The notes under the pieces: generated by a model | Seen by the model: only the letters and a program-made list of their open reading frames with translations | Told to the model about the DNA's origin: nothing | Databases searched by the model: none | Shown here: positions 5,999 through 7,727 of the stretch, in pieces | Layout of the letters: the number at the start of each line of letters is the position of its first letter | How positions within the stretch are numbered: the first letter of the stretch is position 1 | NCBI GenBank assembly: GCA_003695865.1 | Contig: RFGQ01000264.1 | Span: 1-7,727 of the forward strand | From: Gemmatimonadota bacterium | GTDB taxonomy: Bacteria > Gemmatimonadota > Gemmatimonadetes > Longimicrobiales > Gaopeijiaceae | DNA: 7,727 bases | Direction of reading: 5' to 3' | Translations under genes and position numbers: made by a program

Positions 5999-6886
5999 TC
6001 AGTGGTCGGAAGCCGGCTCGGCGTGGCGATCGATGTAGTCGATGATCTCGCCTGCGATGTCGACGCCGGTCGCGGCCTCGATGCCTTCGAGTCCCGGGGA
6101 GGAGTTCACCTCGAGAATCAGTGGCCCCCGGGCCGAGCGTAGCAGGTCGATCCCGGCCACGTGCAGGCCCAACGTGCGCGCCGCCCGCACCGCGGCACGG
6201 CGCTCCTTGGCGGACAGCTGGGTGGCCTCGGCGCTGCCGCCCCGATGAAGGTTCGAACGGAACTCGCCCGGTGCGCTGTGACGCTGCATGGACGCAACGA
6301 CGCGATCGCCCACGACGAAGGCCCGCACGTCGCTCCCGCCCGCCTCGGCGATGAACTCCTGCACGAGGATGTTCGCGTCGAGCTGGCGGAATGCGTCGAT
6401 CACCGACTCGGCCACCTTGCGCGTCTCGGCGAGCACCACGCCCCGTCCCTGAGTCCCTTCCACCAGCTTCACGATGAGAGGCGCCCCCCCCACCATGTCG
6501 ATCAGATCCTGGGTGTCCTTGACCGACCGGGCGAACGCGGTGGTAGGCAGGTCCAGGCCTTCACGTGCCAGCAACTGGTGGGCGCGCAGCTTGTCGCGCG
6601 AACGCACGATGGCCTCGGCCCCCGCCACCGTGTACACGCCCATCATCTCGAACTGGCGGACGACGGCGGTGCCGTACGCGGTCACCGAAGCGCCGATGCG
6701 CGGGATCACCGCATCGAGCCGCACCGTGTCACCTCGAAGATGGATCGTGGTTTTTCGCGGCCCGATGCCCATCGTGCACCGCAGAAAGTCGATCACCTCC
6801 ACCTCGTGACCCCGCTCGAGCGCCGCTTCCTTGAGCCGCCGGGTCGAATAGAGCGACGGCCGTCGCGATAGGATCCCGATCCTCAT
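5999..6886 (-). CDS. rimK: RimK: ribosomal protein S6 alpha-L-glutamate ligase family (ATP-grasp)
   Basis: 295 aa, nearly the length of E. coli RimK (300) and highly similar to it as I recall that sequence across the whole chain. N-terminal domain: MRIGILSRRPSLYSTRRLKEAA, then DAVIPRIGASVTAYGTAVVRQFEMMGVY (58-85). The ATP-grasp core has RSRDKLRAHQLLAREGLDLP (95-114), MVGGAPLIVKLVEGTQGRGVVLAET (131-155, with ATP-binding Lys140), ILVQEFI (173-179), and the RSNLHRGG loop (210-217). Mg2+ ligands are Asp247, Glu259 and Asn261 (LILEVNSSPGLEG). RimK adds glutamates to the C-terminus of ribosomal protein S6 (RpsF), using ATP, and can make poly-alpha-glutamate. Its ATG overlaps the stop of the upstream protease gene by 4 nt (ATGA, 6886-6883), so the two are translationally coupled. 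Substrate in this organism could be S6 or another acceptor. Confidence 0.95.
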   Translation of the reverse strand: MRIGILSRRPSLYSTRRLKEAALERGHEVEVIDFLRCTMGIGPRKTTIHLRGDTVRLDAVIPRIGASVTAYGTAVVRQFEMMGVYTVAGAEAIVRSRDKLRAHQLLAREGLDLPTTAFARSVKDTQDLIDMVGGAPLIVKLVEGTQGRGVVLAETRKVAESVIDAFRQLDANILVQEFIAEAGGSDVRAFVVGDRVVASMQRHSAPGEFRSNLHRGGSAEATQLSAKERRAAVRAARTLGLHVAGIDLLRSARGPLILEVNSSPGLEGIEAATGVDIAGEIIDYIDRHAEPASDH

Positions 6887-7386
6887 GAGTGCCCCCGTGC
6901 GGTGGCAGGAGGGCCGTCACCCTCGCCCCTGGGGGCGACCCTACGGCCCAGTACGAAGGAGCGACCCGGATCCACGAGCACCCGCCCACGGATCCCCTGA
7001 CGCCCCAGTAGCATGCGAAAGCCCATCGCGTCCCGCCTCGTGAGGGTAACGTGAATCGGCCAGGACTCGCTCCCCAGCGCGAGAACGGTCTCGATCACAG
7101 GCCTTTCCTCCTCGTGTCCGGTCGACGACCGCACCAGCCGCTCGTCGACGACGACGGCCTCGACCGCAATCGAGGGCCTCGCAACCCGCTGCACCGGATG
7201 GACCTCGAAGCGCACCCAGGGGGCGCCCTCCCGCTGGAAGCGGCGCAGGCGAAAGGCATGCAACGCAGAAGTCCGCGCTCCGGTATCGACCTTCACCTTG
7301 ATCGCCGGAACACCGAGCTCGGGCAGCGCAGCCCACTCACGCCAGCCGACCACCAGACGGGGCCGGCCCGGGTGTCGTCGCTTCAT
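6883..7386 (-). CDS. RimB-like retropepsin-fold protease ('ATP-dependent zinc protease' family)
   Basis: 167 aa. Near the N-terminus is GVPAIKVKVDTGARTSALHA with the aspartic-protease-like motif D34-T-G-A37. The C-terminal half has LTRRDAMGFRMLLGRQGIRGRVLVDPGRSFVLGR (115-148), the second family signature (MLLGR...G...VDP..S). This is the family often annotated 'ATP-dependent zinc protease' or 'RimK/LysX-associated', which includes RimB of the Pseudomonas rimABK locus; the fold is that of a single-domain retropepsin expected to work as a dimer. Start ATG 7386 is chosen because GAGGAG (7400-7395) lies 8 nt upstream and the family similarity begins there; the frame stays open to 7623, but that extension is unconserved and low-complexity. 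First gene of the protease-rimK-hydrolase operon. It probably opposes or tunes RimK activity; zinc or ATP dependence is not evident in the sequence. Confidence 0.9.
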   Translation of the reverse strand: MKRRHPGRPRLVVGWREWAALPELGVPAIKVKVDTGARTSALHAFRLRRFQREGAPWVRFEVHPVQRVARPSIAVEAVVVDERLVRSSTGHEEERPVIETVLALGSESWPIHVTLTRRDAMGFRMLLGRQGIRGRVLVDPGRSFVLGRRVAPRGEGDGPPATARGHS

Positions 7387-7586
7387 CGAGGTGGCTCCTC
7401 GCCGAAGGGACGGCAAACATAGAGCGTAAGTGTTCCTGCGGGAACTCCGGCCCTCGCCCGCGGTTGCCGCCGGCCCTATACTCATCCGACCCGCCGCCCG
7501 GGCGCACCCGTTCTTCCCCGCCGCTTGCGTCCACCCGCCGGTCGGCCGCGGCCGCCGGCACGTCGCTTTGCGGTCGAGGAGGTAGC
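7387..7586. other. Divergent intergenic region upstream of the rimB-like gene
   Basis: About 200 bases without a supported gene. It holds the GAGGAG ribosome binding site of the rimB-like gene (7400-7395), the candidate promoter and palindrome at 7416-7445, and a plus-strand TATACT (7477-7482). The part from about 7485 to 7565 is very GC-rich and shows nothing else recognisable. The minus-strand frame open through it has no family resemblance and is taken as noise. Confidence 0.5.
7416..7444 (-). promoter_or_regulatory. Weak candidate promoter of the rimB-like/rimK/astE-like operon
   Basis: On the minus strand TTCCCG (7444-7439), 17 nt, then TATGTT (7421-7416) resembles a sigma70-type promoter with a fair -10 (4 of 6) and a poor -35 (3 of 6). 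It lies about 30 nt before ATG 7386 and would give a short leader holding the GAGGAG site. The palindrome GTTCC-TGCG-GGAAC (7432-7445) covers the -35 and could be an operator. Promoter consensus in this lineage is not known to me. Confidence 0.28.
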
Positions 7587-7727
7587 GTGGGTCGCAGGAT
7601 CTCGTGCAGCCGGAGCCCGACACCCGGGGCCGCGGTGCGCTCCCCCCACGCCGCCCGGCCCCGGCGCGGACCCCCGCGGCCGGTCCTGCTGCCCGTCGTC
7701 GGGTCGATCGTCCTGTGCGTCGCCGCA
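7587..7727 (+). CDS. Possible secreted or membrane protein, N-terminus only
   Basis: GTG at 7587 follows AGGAGGT (7577-7583) by three bases, a slightly tight but good ribosome binding site. The 47 codons to the edge are open: an arginine- and proline-rich start (MGRRISCSRS... RPRRGPPRP) followed by VLLPVVGSIVLCVAA, which looks like the hydrophobic core of a signal peptide or first membrane segment. Not enough protein is visible to name a family. The gene would be divergent from the rimB-like operon; TATACT (7477-7482) upstream could be its -10, but no -35 is apparent. A later GTG (7635) would give a shorter, more typical signal peptide. Confidence 0.42.
   Translation, partial: MGRRISCSRSPTPGAAVRSPHAARPRRGPPRPVLLPVVGSIVLCVAA

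Noticed and set aside
5058..6038. 326-codon plus-strand frame opposite the AstE-like gene
   Set aside because: His/Arg-rich antisense shadow; the minus strand holds intact zinc-ligand motifs.
6161..6871. 236-codon plus-strand frame opposite rimK
   Set aside because: Antisense shadow of a near full-length, well-conserved RimK.
7387..7623. N-terminal extension of the rimB-like gene
   Set aside because: 79 extra residues of unconserved sequence; a clear GAGGAG site and ATG at 7386 match where the family similarity begins, and the extension would overlap a possible divergent gene.
1..7727. tRNA, rRNA, CRISPR array, insertion sequence or prophage genes
   Set aside because: I saw no cloverleaf, rRNA signature, regularly spaced repeats, transposase or terminal inverted repeats in the window.

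Overview
This is a GC-rich (roughly 70%) bacterial window. The PadR regulator plus 'orphan' duplicated MacB/FtsX-type permease pair, together with a probable selenoprotein, suggests Gemmatimonadota or an Acidobacteriota-like lineage. That assignment is inferred from gene content only.

Left part, minus strand (1-1565): a complete NAD(P)-dependent aldehyde dehydrogenase resembling succinate-semialdehyde dehydrogenase of the Sad/YneI type. It is followed 43 nt downstream by the start of an ArsC/thioredoxin-fold protein that runs off the left edge. This second gene is the main discovery in the window. It has a strong Shine-Dalgarno and an ATG, but codon 13 is an in-frame UGA at the first position of a UxxC redox motif. 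A hairpin begins within a few bases of the UGA and fits the bacterial SECIS rules (apical loop 23 nt after the UGA, loop starting with G). A standard ORF caller would miss this gene or call it wrongly.

Middle, plus strand (1826-4991): a PadR-family repressor and an 8-TM permease of the acidobacterial duplicated orphan permease (ADOP) type with an N-terminal prefix region and no ATPase beside it. A short inverted repeat in an AT-rich patch upstream of padR could be its operator. A 26-codon mini-ORF overlaps both the padR stop and the permease start.

Right part, minus strand (5037-7386, transcribed right to left): a tight operon of a RimB-like retropepsin-fold protease, the ATP-grasp glutamate ligase RimK (4-nt overlap with the protease gene), and an AstE/AspA-family zinc amidohydrolase (8-nt gap). 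Together they look like a writer/eraser set for C-terminal glutamylation, classically of ribosomal protein S6, or for a related peptide or amino-acid conjugate. A GC-rich hairpin separates this operon from the convergent permease gene.

At the right edge, divergent from the protease gene, a GTG start with a Shine-Dalgarno opens a reading frame that looks like a signal peptide or membrane anchor and continues beyond the window.
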